A stretch of 64,000 bases of DNA from Winslowiella toletana (GCF_032164335.1 NZ_CP134152.1:558001-622000), one strand, 5' to 3'. Positions 49,444-57,441 are shown, counted from the first letter of the stretch. Numbers and translations are program-made. Notes: generated from the letters alone by a model not told the origin.

Positions 49444-49765
49444 TGAGTTTATGGGTGGGTAGCTGTTTTATCTGTTTGTGAGAGTCTTTTTGAGTCTATC
49501 ATGGGTTTTACGCGTATGCATCTTCGCATAGCCGCAAGCTGCTTTGCGGTTGAGGTGTGACATGTTTAAGGAGACATAAAAGTCCCCGAACTGACTCAGC
49601 ATTTTTATTTCTGAATGAGCCCTTTTTCCCCATAAAAACTGTTACTTGGCTGTGTTATAAATCATCAGCTAAAGGTGCCAGCGTATTGTTGCCGAGAGAT
49701 AATTTCCAGTTGCCCCTCTAGGTGACAGGCCTGGGGGCCATTTAACCACATCCCCGGCATGTGGT
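49444..49765. other. Gene-poor region between the HTH remnant and the YfjJ-like gene
   Basis: 322 bp without a credible ORF. A stem AACCACAT-CCCCGGC-ATGTGGTT (49744-49766) lies at the 3' end of the YfjJ-like gene and touches its stop codon; it could act as its minus-strand terminator. The upstream part could hold residual promoter sequence for hsdR. Confidence 0.5.
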
Positions 49766-50386
49766 TTATTTCGTACTTCCACCGAATGAGCGTTCTTCCT
49801 TTCTGTATGCCTTCGTACGTTCTTTGGCAAAGTATTCCAGGTGGCTCCGTAACTTCAGTATCTGTTCCCCAAAGCGGTCCACCCGAAGACGCTCCAGATA
49901 ATGCGGCGCATTGGTGAGGTTAACCAGCGTCCTGTACTCAGGGAATTCGAGCAGACCCAGCGCACTTAGCCAGGCCTCGCAGATGTAACTCCCTAGGTTA
50001 TGGTCTTCTTTCGAATAATTCCCTAATCCATTAAACGTATCTTTGTTGACGAATATCGCCATGTGGTAGTGAGATTTACCGCTAGTTCCCACCTCACGTA
50101 CCCAGACGTGTCTCAGGTCAGTTGGACAAACCTGATGACCTTCACGCTTACGTCGTTTCTGATGGGCTGTGAAACGAGCTCTCAGCGACCCAATTACTCG
50201 TTCCATCAATCCTGAACTAAGATCAGGGACGCAGGCAATACTGTCGCCTGTATCACGATGCTCAGGTAGCCTGAGTACGAAGATGAATACGGATGTCCTA
50301 GCGTGAGCTTTTGTCGCGAAGTTGATGATATCCGTAATACGATTCATATAACTCGTATTGATTTCCCCAAATTTACTGTTAGTCAT
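49766..50386 (-). CDS. Inovirus Gp2/YfjJ-YagK family protein
   Basis: 206 aa. Resembles E. coli CP4-57 YfjJ and CP4-6 YagK by length, island position and the segments KRRKREGHQVCPTDLRHVWVRE, HYHMAIFVNKDTFNGLG and ICEAWLSALG. The HYH motif after the basic stretch is reminiscent of HUH-type replication nucleases, whose relation to Inovirus Gp2 gives the family its name. Likely function: replication-related or regulatory in satellite elements, not proven. It is encoded on the minus strand with a strong AAAGGAG ribosome site. Confidence 0.75.
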   Translation of the reverse strand: MTNSKFGEINTSYMNRITDIINFATKAHARTSVFIFVLRLPEHRDTGDSIACVPDLSSGLMERVIGSLRARFTAHQKRRKREGHQVCPTDLRHVWVREVGTSGKSHYHMAIFVNKDTFNGLGNYSKEDHNLGSYICEAWLSALGLLEFPEYRTLVNLTNAPHYLERLRVDRFGEQILKLRSHLEYFAKERTKAYRKEERSFGGSTK

Positions 50387-51087
50387 AAGTATTACTCCTT
50401 TTGAGTCTGTTTCAGACGAGCGAAGTCCCTGCCAGAGCGAATGGCAGTAATGAATACATTGGTTGTTTGATATTTATGCCTTTCCTGGGTAGGGGGGGTT
50501 ATTTTCCCGTTATTATCCCCTGGTAGTTATAACTTAAGAGTTAACATTGTGGTTTCTATTTGTGAGATGTGGCTCTCTTTTTGACATTTAACACATATCT
50601 TTTTGAATGTGTATTAAGGTATTTAAATTGAAATGATGCATGTGGATTGCATAAGCGGAATTATTGCATGCACTCTGTTGATTTATATTTAATTAGTCAG
50701 TGTTGTGTGTTTCATACTAAAAACACATGAACTCCTGGAAATACATTTTAATCATTTTTCATATCTGCCTACATATCTACTTACATATACCATTAGCTTG
50801 TTTATGTATATTTATATGTATTTATATCTTAGGGTATTAGTCTCTTTACATATAATATATATACTGTACAACTGAATATAACTTATATACACAAAAGCCT
50901 TTCCACATGCGGGGCTTTATATTATAGGTGTTCAGAATTTACTCCAGGGTTAGCAATTCAGAATATAAATAAAATTCTGATAATCAGGATATTCGGAAGT
51001 GCTCATGGACAACATCTGTTTTGTCCATTTATGCTTCTGCCAGGCCACCAGGAGCTAAGCCTTACTTCCACTATTTTACAGACATGC
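50387..51087. other. AT-rich non-coding region with repeats
   Basis: 701 bp with no credible gene and strongly AT-rich, unlike the flanking chromosome. It holds three tandem 12-bp repeats (50760-50795) and long TA-rich tracts (about 50800-50895). A weak stem AAAGCC...GGCTTT lies at about 50894-50918. Position between the replication-like YfjJ gene and alpA suggests control or origin DNA, unproven. Confidence 0.6.
50760..50795 (+). repeat. Three tandem 12-bp near-repeats (iteron-like)
   Basis: CATATCTGCCTA (50760-50771), CATATCTACTTA (50772-50783), CATATACCATTA (50784-50795), contiguous and in phase. The first two differ at 2 of 12 positions. Could be binding sites for AlpA or a replication protein. 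Confidence 0.55.
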
Positions 51088-51297
51088 TCAGTTACCCCGG
51101 GAGTCTGCTATGCGCTGCTGCAACCAGGCTTCCACTTCGCTCTTTAGCCAGCGCGAGCTACGACCCAGTTTGATTGGCTTAGGAAAGAGTCCTTCACTGA
51201 TGAGTTTGTAGAACCATTTGTCTGTCATTTCGGTATAGGTGGTGATGAATGCCATATCGACAAGCTGGTCGTTCAGCAGAGCAGGTGATGTATTCAT
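51088..51297 (-). CDS. alpA: AlpA-family phage regulatory protein
   Basis: 69 aa, MerR/excisionase-type winged helix: FITTYTEMTDKWFYKLISEG (recognition helix) then LFPKPIKLGRSSRWLKSEVEAWL, the hallmark of AlpA. In CP4-57 AlpA activates excision by inducing the excisionase function and thereby affects host genes. AAAGGAGAT precedes the ATG. It is separated from yfjJ-like by the AT-rich region and divergent from the genes to the right. Confidence 0.92.
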   Translation of the reverse strand: MNTSPALLNDQLVDMAFITTYTEMTDKWFYKLISEGLFPKPIKLGRSSRWLKSEVEAWLQQRIADSRGN

Positions 51298-51872
51298 GGG
51301 GATATCTCCTTTACGTTGAATGTGAAAAGGAGGAATGACTGGTTCTCAGTGTTGTGTTGCAGCCTTCCTCAGGGGATGGAAGACCGTGTAAAAAATCAAT
51401 GAAGCTGGCTGTTACCCACTTTCCTCTGTCGCGTAAGAGATGCATAAAACGTCACTTCTTTTACCCGGAGCAGATGTCATGCCATAGCGGTCCATTGGGT
51501 ATGACGGGCAGCGTCTGAGAAGATTGTTATCGCAGTAATTTTTAACTAACTTCCGGTTAAGTGAGATTCTCAAGGTAAAAAAGAACCTTCTGAGTAGATG
51601 GTATCTGGTAGGTTACAGAAACTACTGAATTTAAATTAACGCAATGAATTTAAATGTTAAAATTGAAAGTAGCCTACTTTTATAAGTCACTTTTAAATTT
51701 TATAGCATGTAATTAATAACCTATATCTTATCAATTTTAGGGTACTTTTTATTTTTTAATTACCATAAAATTAAGGTAAATTGGTTGTGCGATAGTGATG
51801 GGTGGAGTTCCGGAGCAGGAATGTAAACCAGCAGGTAAATGCAGAGAAATCAGGAACAGCCCGGGGGGATGT
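51298..51872. other. Intergenic region with AT-rich repeats, divergent promoters
   Basis: 575 bp without a credible gene between alpA and the next rightward gene. Two direct repeats, TGAATTTAAATTAACG (51626-51641) and TGAATTTAAATGTTAA (51645-51660), lie 19 bp apart, sharing the 11-mer TGAATTTAAAT. The right part (51640-51780) is extremely AT-rich and is a likely promoter region, possibly an H-NS target. Confidence 0.5.
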
Positions 51873-52685
51873 ATGGCGTATAAATACAAAGCAACGATGT
51901 ACTATTCTGATGAGGAGACTGAGGCGTTTCTTCGTGACAAAGCGGTGAAGTCGAATGGGAAAAAAAGTGCGTCTCATTATCTTTACTCTCTGGTCACAAA
52001 AGAGAGAGAGAATTTGATGGCTAATAATGACATCAAAGGTAAACTCGTTCCGGTTCAGCTTTTTCCCGAATATGTTAATTCGAGAGAATTCAGTGTGAAC
52101 GGTTCGGTTGATTTCATCGGACTGCCTGAGGTGTACTTCCCTAATAACGGAGAGAGCTCCTTGATACGGCAAAACCATAAGTCTTTGATGGAAACAATTG
52201 ACGATAAAATTCTTGAACACGTTGCTAATCATTTTAGCAATCATGGTCACGAAGTTAACGATAAATCGTTTCGGATTGTGCTGAAGACATATGTGGCTTG
52301 TTATTACTGTAATACCAGCACTGCCACCGGATTGTACTCAGGGACCTTTACTGCAACATGCAGGATGATTACTGTCAGCAGGAGCGAATGGGACAAATGT
52401 GGCGGGGTGCTGGATTTTGAAAACTTACGCTATATAAAATACGAGGCTGTCGCTCAAGCAGGACGAAGAATTCCCAGAGGTCTGTGTAAGGTCGCTGAAT
52501 CGTCCCGGACAGATACAACCGGGGCATTTTTTATACCGGTATTAACTTTACCAAAAAAATTCCCTGAGAAGACGTTACCTGAATCTGTGATTATCAAAGG
52601 GGTTGATATTTCTTTTAGTAAAGAACGTCTGAAGTTTAAAGCAATGAATGAAAGCCAGAAGAAGAGGTATCTGCTGAAACCTTAA
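51873..52685 (+). CDS. Island protein of unknown function
   Basis: 270 aa from the ATG at 51873 (MAYKYKATMYYSDEETEAF), with GGGGGGAT just upstream; the frame is open 26 codons further upstream without a convincing ribosome site. I do not recognise the family. The N-terminal ~45 residues (TMYYSDEETEAFLRDKAVKS, then ASHYLYSLVTKERENL) look like a ribbon-helix-helix DNA-binding segment as in mobilisation or repressor proteins. The middle has CYYCNTSTATGLYSGTF; the C-terminus is basic (NESQKKRYLLKP). Lower GC than neighbours, with AT-rich upstream DNA. It may be a regulator of the island; not shown. Confidence 0.6.
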   Translation: MAYKYKATMYYSDEETEAFLRDKAVKSNGKKSASHYLYSLVTKERENLMANNDIKGKLVPVQLFPEYVNSREFSVNGSVDFIGLPEVYFPNNGESSLIRQNHKSLMETIDDKILEHVANHFSNHGHEVNDKSFRIVLKTYVACYYCNTSTATGLYSGTFTATCRMITVSRSEWDKCGGVLDFENLRYIKYEAVAQAGRRIPRGLCKVAESSRTDTTGAFFIPVLTLPKKFPEKTLPESVIIKGVDISFSKERLKFKAMNESQKKRYLLKP

Positions 52686-52768
52686 CGCTGGGTGATTGAG
52701 TTGTAAATTATTTCAGGCCTATATTACTCCTGTGATATTGAACAAGATTGTTTTATCACAGGTGAAAT

Positions 52769-53650
52769 ATGAACAATGAATCCTCTAAAATAATGCCGCT
52801 ACAGCAGCTCCTTTCACAGTTACCTGCTGATGCTACAGAAAAGATATACCGTCAACTCAGCAGTATCATAAGTTATGAACCCTGTATCGGACTGATGGGA
52901 AAAAGCGGCACAGGGAAATCCAGCCTCTGCAATACCCTTTTCAGCCCACCTCCCGCCAGGGTTGATGCCATCAGCGGCTGTACCCGTACCGTTCAGCGCT
53001 ATCGGGTCACTCACGGCACACATACCCTGACACTGGTAGATTTTCCGGGTATTGGCGAAACCCCGGAGCTGGACAGTCTGTACCGTAGCCTGTATCAGGC
53101 GTGGTCCGGCAGGCTGGACCTGATTGTCTGGGTACTCAAAGCCGATGAACGGGCCTGGAACGAGGATATCCGCTGTTACCGCGATTTACTCCGCAGCGGA
53201 GCAGAACCGGAGCGCTTTCTGTTTGTCCTAAGCCAGGCAGACAAAATAGAGCCCTGCCGGGAATGGGATGGGCTGAATCACCGGCCCTCGCAACAGCAGC
53301 AACAGAACCTGCAGGCCAAAACCCGACTGGCTGAAACCCTTTTCGCCACTGTCCACCCGGTCATTGCCGTCTCTGCTGCAGAGCACTACAACCTGCATCA
53401 CTGGGTGGAGGCCCTGATACTGGCGTTACCAGTACACAGCGGCAGCGCAGTTTCCCGCCATCTGCACCCCGAACTTCGGACCGACACAGTCAGGGAAACT
53501 GCCCGTGATGGATTTGTCCGTGTGACCGGGGAGATATTTGATGAAGCGGTGAACACTCTGAAGACTTCCGGGATTCTGGTTCACTATCTTCACCAGCTCC
53601 GCCACCGGTTGCTGACTGTTGCCCGCGCCGTCTGGCATCTCCTGTTCTGA
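52769..53650 (+). CDS. yfjP: YfjP/YkfA-family GTPase
   Basis: 293 aa. Era/TrmE-like GTPase: G1 P-loop GLMGKSGTGKSSLCN (about residues 41-55), G2 Thr in SGCTRTVQRY, G3 TLVDFPGIGE (DxPG), G4 as LSQADK (usual NKxD replaced by SQAD), G5 VSAAEHYN. This matches the GTPases of E. coli islands CP4-57 (YfjP), CP4-6 (YkfA) and CP4-44 (YeeP), whose role is unknown. It ends with a hydrophobic C-terminal helix that may associate with membranes. Single gene before the cassette below. Confidence 0.9.
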   Translation: MNNESSKIMPLQQLLSQLPADATEKIYRQLSSIISYEPCIGLMGKSGTGKSSLCNTLFSPPPARVDAISGCTRTVQRYRVTHGTHTLTLVDFPGIGETPELDSLYRSLYQAWSGRLDLIVWVLKADERAWNEDIRCYRDLLRSGAEPERFLFVLSQADKIEPCREWDGLNHRPSQQQQQNLQAKTRLAETLFATVHPVIAVSAAEHYNLHHWVEALILALPVHSGSAVSRHLHPELRTDTVRETARDGFVRVTGEIFDEAVNTLKTSGILVHYLHQLRHRLLTVARAVWHLLF

Positions 53651-53679
53651 TTTTATCGTGTCTTTTCTCAGCACCTGTT

Positions 53680-53833
53680 CGATCTGTTTCGACGATCGAA
53701 ATGAAACCGGGCAATAGATATTAGCTATCAGATTAAGTTTATCGATCGTCGCAATCGATAGAAAATAACGATCGGTAATCAATTATCGATCTGAATTAAC
53801 GATTATCACACCAGAAAGTTAGGCAGTACGATC
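53680..53833 (+). promoter_or_regulatory. Cluster of CGATC/TCGAT inverted repeats, candidate operator
   Basis: CGATC occurs at 53680, 53693, 53743, 53769, 53787 and 53829, and TCGAT at 53756. Two clean palindromes are TTCGA-CGA-TCGAA (53688-53700) and TATCGAT-N7-ATCGATA (53740-53760). The region lies between yfjP and the 19-codon ORF, where a promoter is needed. The density of one motif suggests an operator array for an unknown regulator. Confidence 0.5.
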
Positions 53834-53899
53834 TGCGCTGAAAATAACCAGCAAACCTTTCTTAACCATCCCAGTAATTTGTTTATTAAGGAGTATTTT

Positions 53900-53959
53900 A
53901 TGTCTTTGTGCGTCCCTGTGTTTAACAGAGAAAAGAGCAATTCGGGGGAATCGCTATGA
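53900..53959 (+). CDS. 19-aa leader ORF overlapping the downstream membrane-protein gene
   Basis: MSLCVPVFNREKSNSGESL starts at ATG 53900 with a strong TTAAGGAGT ribosome site 8 bases upstream and ends in TGA overlapping the next ATG (ATGA at 53956-53959). It may couple translation of the downstream gene, or be a regulatory leader peptide. No recognised family; too short for homology to be convincing. Confidence 0.5.
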   Translation: MSLCVPVFNREKSNSGESL

Positions 53960-54507
53960 AATCTTATCCGTTATTACGTCAGGACCTGTTCGCATGGTGT
54001 CTGGCGGCAATTCTCCCGACCCTCTGGATTGTGCTTTACCTGAACTTTCCGCAGGGCGTTGCCGGGGTCATTTATATGATTGTTGCCCTAGTCTGGGTGT
54101 TACTGGACCGGATAAACCTGATGAAGCAGGGCATCACACCACCTTCATGGCTGTGGTTTCCTCTGAATTTTGTTTACCTTCGCCAGCGCGACCAGATGCA
54201 GGGCAAATCGTGGCGGCTTCTGCAGGTCTGGTTGCTTTGTACAGTGCTGTCATTCGTGGCGATAAATCAGTTTAAGAAAACCTCAGGTACAGAAAATCTG
54301 GCGCAGAGTGCCTGTGCCGTCGTGACGAAAATCCTGCATAAAGAGGGGAGTGATGAGCGCTGTATCCGCGTCACGGAAATGCATGAAGAGGTCAGCGGTC
54401 GTTTCTGGCAGGCGCAGGCATTGCTGAATACCGGTGTAAAGGAGCATGTGACCATTGAGGTCAGGGGCCGGGATATTTATGTCGTTTTACCCGAAGCGGG
54501 AGAGTGA
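53956..54507 (+). CDS. Island inner-membrane protein of unknown function
   Basis: 183 aa. Two hydrophobic segments near the N-terminus (about residues 11-31 and 35-52), a cytoplasmic loop with RQRDQMQGKSWRLL, then a third TM (about 90-106), followed by an about 75-residue soluble C-terminal domain with ACAVVTKILHKEGSDERCIRV and HVTIEVRGRDIYVVLP. I do not recognise the family. It precedes a secreted protein by 4 bp and follows a 19-codon leader ORF, so these are one operon. Two cysteines in the C-terminal domain (ACAV, ERCIRV) could form a disulfide if it is periplasmic. Confidence 0.75.
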   Translation: MKSYPLLRQDLFAWCLAAILPTLWIVLYLNFPQGVAGVIYMIVALVWVLLDRINLMKQGITPPSWLWFPLNFVYLRQRDQMQGKSWRLLQVWLLCTVLSFVAINQFKKTSGTENLAQSACAVVTKILHKEGSDERCIRVTEMHEEVSGRFWQAQALLNTGVKEHVTIEVRGRDIYVVLPEAGE

Positions 54508-54511
54508 AAAA

Positions 54512-55138
54512 ATGAAAACGGTAAACGTTATCGCCCGGCTGCTAATTGTCGTCGCGGTATTATGGACTCAGGTGAGCCGTGCTGCTGCCTATGACATTAA
54601 ACCCGTTATCGTCACAGGCGAGGTGGCAGGAAATGTGCAAGTCATGCATGACCACATCATGGATGGCGTGGATGATTTTATAATTAGCGCCACAAAGGGT
54701 AAGGAAACGCAGAAGTTTATTCTTACCTGCAACGGCCCGGAAAAGCGCCTGAATATTTTCTACTGGCTGAAAGATATCACCGGAGGTAAGGCATCAGGCG
54801 CAACGGGTATGACCATCCAGTATTACCCGGAGGAAGAGCGTCAGATAAGGACACATGCGGAACAGACAGTGACACTTTTCGACAGCCAAGTCTCACCGGA
54901 TCTTACACGCGCAGCGTCACGTATGCTGAATTATAAAAAAGGAAGCTTTGTTTTCCATTTCTATGAAAATGACGGCGTATCCGATCACGGTCCAGTGGCA
55001 TGGAGCTGGCAATATCCGGCCCCGAAACTGGCCCCGGCGCTCGCTGGCGCACTCGTATCCGCCAAGGCCAATAACTGCAGCCTGGCGCAGGGTGAAACCC
55101 GTATTGCCTCCCTCGCGCGTCTGGCCAACCATCAGTAA
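54512..55138 (+). CDS. Secreted/periplasmic island protein of unknown function
   Basis: 208 aa from ATG 54512 (MKTVNVIARLLIVVAVLWTQ), GGGAGAG upstream; the frame is open upstream but overlaps the previous gene. A Sec signal peptide ends near VSRAAA-YD. The mature protein has two cysteines (ILTCNGP, NNCSLAQ), a beta-rich middle and no recognised domain. Together with the membrane protein just upstream it forms a pair of exported products, unusual among CP4-57-type modules that I know. Confidence 0.75.
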   Translation: MKTVNVIARLLIVVAVLWTQVSRAAAYDIKPVIVTGEVAGNVQVMHDHIMDGVDDFIISATKGKETQKFILTCNGPEKRLNIFYWLKDITGGKASGATGMTIQYYPEEERQIRTHAEQTVTLFDSQVSPDLTRAASRMLNYKKGSFVFHFYENDGVSDHGPVAWSWQYPAPKLAPALAGALVSAKANNCSLAQGETRIASLARLANHQ

Positions 55139-55148
55139 GGATACTGAC

Positions 55149-55238
55149 ATGATAGCAGGCGTTCTCTATCTAACATCCTGCATTGTTTATGTCCTGGTCC
55201 TTGTTCTGAGTTACAGCCTACTCTTCTGGCATCCCTAG
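55149..55238 (+). CDS. 29-aa hydrophobic small membrane protein
   Basis: Starts MIAGVLYLTSCIVYVLVLVL at 55149, 10 bp after the previous stop, with AAGGAT 5 bases upstream; ends LLFWHP. Almost entirely hydrophobic: one TM helix, no charged residue. Too short for homology search by eye; size and character resemble small subunits such as KdpF, but no relationship is shown. It is the last ORF of the cassette, before a terminator. Confidence 0.6.
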   Translation: MIAGVLYLTSCIVYVLVLVLSYSLLFWHP

Positions 55239-55285
55239 TACTGACCGTATTCCCCCAGGTATTAACCCCGTTATTTTTGTTCACT

Positions 55286-55322
55286 AAAAGGCCGTACTTC
55301 CTTCGGGAGGTATGGCCTTTTC
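55286..55322 (+). terminator. Terminator after the exported-protein cassette
   Basis: AAAAGGCCGTACTTCC-TTC-GGGAGGTATGGCCTTTT has about 15 pairs, including G-U wobbles, ending in TTTTCATTT. It isolates the cassette from yfjQ. Confidence 0.8.
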
Positions 55323-55347
55323 ATTTATGTAATCAAAGGAGTTACCC

Positions 55348-56166
55348 ATGCGCTTAGCCAGCCGTTTTGGCACTGCCAGCCTCGTGCGCCGCGACCGTCC
55401 GTTAACCCACGATGAACTGGCGCACTACGTGCCCAGCGTCTTCAGCGAAGAAAAACATGAATCCCGCAGCGAACGTTACACGTACATCCCGACCATCACC
55501 TTGCTGGATAACCTACAGCGGGAAGGATTCCAGCCGTTCTTTGCCTGCCAGACCCGCGTGCGCGACCTGAATAAACGCGATCACACAAAGCACATGCTGC
55601 GTCTCAGGCGTGAGGGGCAAATCACCGGCAAACAGGTCCCCGAAATCATCCTGCTTAACAGTCACGACGGCTCCAGCTCATACCAGATGCTGCCGGGCCT
55701 GTTTCGTTTTGTCTGCCAGAACGGGCTTGTCTGCGGCGAAACCTTTGGTGAGGTGCGCGTCCCGCACAAAGGCAATGTGGTGGAAAAGGTCATTGAAGGG
55801 GCTTACGAGGTACTGGGGATTTTTGACAGGGTTGAAGAAAATCGGGATGCGATGCAGTCGCTGCTACTTCCCCCACCGATACAACAAGCTTTTGCCAGAG
55901 CCGCGCTGACGTATCGCTTCGGGGAAGAGCACCAGCCGGTGACGGCATCCCAGATACTGATACCCCGCCGCTATGAAGACCGTCAGGACGACCTGTGGTC
56001 AGTTTTCAATCGTTGCCAAGAGAACCTGCTGAAAGGGGGTCTGTCAGGACGTACTGCCAAAGGCAAACGCAGCCATACTCGCGCGGTTAAAGGCATAGAC
56101 GGCGACGTTAAGCTCAACCGGGCACTCTGGGTGATGGCGGAAGAACTGCAGCAGGCGCTGAGCTGA
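55348..56166 (+). CDS. yfjQ: DUF932 protein, YfjQ/YafZ family
   Basis: 272 aa. DUF932 hallmarks: VPSVFSEEKHESRSERYTYIPT, FFACQTRVRDLNKRDHTKHMLRL, VPEIILLNSHDGSSSYQMLPGLFRFVCQNGLV and GRTAKGKRSHTRAVKGIDGDVKLNRALW. The family includes YfjQ (CP4-57) and YafZ (CP4-6), of unknown function, often beside antirestriction genes. Stop and next ATG overlap by one base (TGATG), so the next ORF is coupled. Confidence 0.9.
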   Translation: MRLASRFGTASLVRRDRPLTHDELAHYVPSVFSEEKHESRSERYTYIPTITLLDNLQREGFQPFFACQTRVRDLNKRDHTKHMLRLRREGQITGKQVPEIILLNSHDGSSSYQMLPGLFRFVCQNGLVCGETFGEVRVPHKGNVVEKVIEGAYEVLGIFDRVEENRDAMQSLLLPPPIQQAFARAALTYRFGEEHQPVTASQILIPRRYEDRQDDLWSVFNRCQENLLKGGLSGRTAKGKRSHTRAVKGIDGDVKLNRALWVMAEELQQALS

Positions 56167-56447
56167 TGCCACCGCTGCCTGATAGCGCCCGCCAGGCCAC
56201 CCTGGAGAATAATCTATACAGCCGCTCTATCTCCGATGACGACTTGTGCGCATGGTGCTCACACCTTCTTTATCGACCCGGTGAACTCAGCCAGTGCAGC
56301 TTAAGCATCACTGAGGGGAGCAGGCCTTCGTGCTGTGATGAGGATGGCTATGCGCAGTCCTGCCCATCACTTCGTCTCGACAACCTATCTGAAATACAAA
56401 GGAAACTAAATGAACAACATACTCATCCTGACCAGCACAGTGGCTGA
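56166..56447 (+). CDS. Unknown 93-aa Cys-rich island ORF
   Basis: Begins MPPLPDSARQATLENNLYSR at 56166, overlapping yfjQ by one base, and ends 38 bp into yfjX. Seven cysteines cluster in the middle (DDLCAWCSHLLYRPGELSQC, SCCDEDGYAQSC), hinting at metal binding. No family recognised. The overlap at both ends supports translation in an operon, but such ORFs can be spurious. Confidence 0.5.
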   Translation: MPPLPDSARQATLENNLYSRSISDDDLCAWCSHLLYRPGELSQCSLSITEGSRPSCCDEDGYAQSCPSLRLDNLSEIQRKLNEQHTHPDQHSG

Positions 56448-56886
56448 ATCCCCCGCTTCACCACACGCTGATACAGTGCGCATCGTATGTACGCCCGTGC
56501 CCGATGAACAGCGTACTGCCTTCTGGTCGCAGCACTTTGGCTCCATTCCACAATGGATAACCCTTGAAACCTGTATTTTTGCCTGGATGGACCGGCTGTG
56601 TGCCGATTACCACGGTGGTATCTGGAACTTTTCGACGATCGGTAACGGCGGTGCTTTCATGGCTCCTGAGTCAGAGAACGATAAGACGTGGGCATTGTTC
56701 AACAGCATGAACGGCAATGGCGCAGAGCTCACCAGTGAAGCAGCAGGGATAATCGCCTGCCTGATGGCATACAGCCACCACGCTTGTCGCACCGAATGTG
56801 ACGCGATGACTGAGCACTATTATCACTTACGTGACTACGCGCTAAACCATCCGGAATACAGCGCCATTATGCATCTAATCGACTGA
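56410..56886 (+). CDS. yfjX: Antirestriction protein, YfjX/ArdB/KlcA family
   Basis: 158 aa. Core PVPDEQRTAFWSQHFGSIPQW near residue 35, FAWMDRLCADYHGGIWNFSTIGNGG and EAAGIIACLMAYSH match ArdB/KlcA proteins, which block type I restriction enzymes in vivo without being DNA mimics. It is one of the conserved CP4-57 genes. Interesting in the same element as an active-looking type I RM. Its start lies within the preceding ORF. Confidence 0.92.
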   Translation: MNNILILTSTVAESPASPHADTVRIVCTPVPDEQRTAFWSQHFGSIPQWITLETCIFAWMDRLCADYHGGIWNFSTIGNGGAFMAPESENDKTWALFNSMNGNGAELTSEAAGIIACLMAYSHHACRTECDAMTEHYYHLRDYALNHPEYSAIMHLID

Positions 56887-56898
56887 GGAATACCTGAC

Positions 56899-57441
56899 AT
56901 GAATATCGCATTATCCCCGGTATCATCACAGCCTGAACTTTTTCCTCTGGCGGTTATGGCTCAACATGATTACCTGCTTACCGCGACATCCGGATTAACC
57001 CCCTATGCCCAACGCACCATTCGTCGTGCTATCAACTTGCTGGATAAATATCTGAGCCAGCCCGGCATATCCTTTATCTCAAGCACTGCTGCCCGTGACT
57101 GGCTTTGGTTACGACTGGCAGGACAAGAACGGGAAGTGTTTATGGTGCTCTATCTCGATAACCAGCATCGTTTACTGGAGAGTGAAACGCTATTTGCCGG
57201 TTCTATTAGCCATGTGCAGGTCCATCCCCGTGAGGTAGTGAAATCAGCGCTTCGCTTCAATGCTGCGGCCGTTGTGTTGGCGCATAACCATCCATCCGGT
57301 GATCCGGAGCCCAGCCAATGTGACCGCAACATTACGGGCAGGCTTAAAGAAGCGCTGGCACTGGTTGATGTGAACACTCTCGATCATCTGGTTATCGGTT
57401 CAGATGGAATTGTGTCGTTTGCAGAGCGAGGCTGGATATGA
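56899..57441 (+). CDS. yfjY: RadC-like JAB-domain protein, YfjY family
   Basis: 180 aa. Helical N-terminus (TIRRAINLLDKYL), then the RadC/MPN domain: GQEREVFMVLYLDNQHRL, ETLFAGSISHVQVHPREV and the metal motif HNHPSGDPEPSQCD (HxHx7SxxD form), ending DHLVIGSDGIVSFAERGWI. YfjY/YeeS/YkfG islands carry the same protein; RadC-like proteins are not proven repair factors. It has an extended N-terminus compared with E. coli YfjY (160 aa). Confidence 0.92.
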   Translation: MNIALSPVSSQPELFPLAVMAQHDYLLTATSGLTPYAQRTIRRAINLLDKYLSQPGISFISSTAARDWLWLRLAGQEREVFMVLYLDNQHRLLESETLFAGSISHVQVHPREVVKSALRFNAAAVVLAHNHPSGDPEPSQCDRNITGRLKEALALVDVNTLDHLVIGSDGIVSFAERGWI

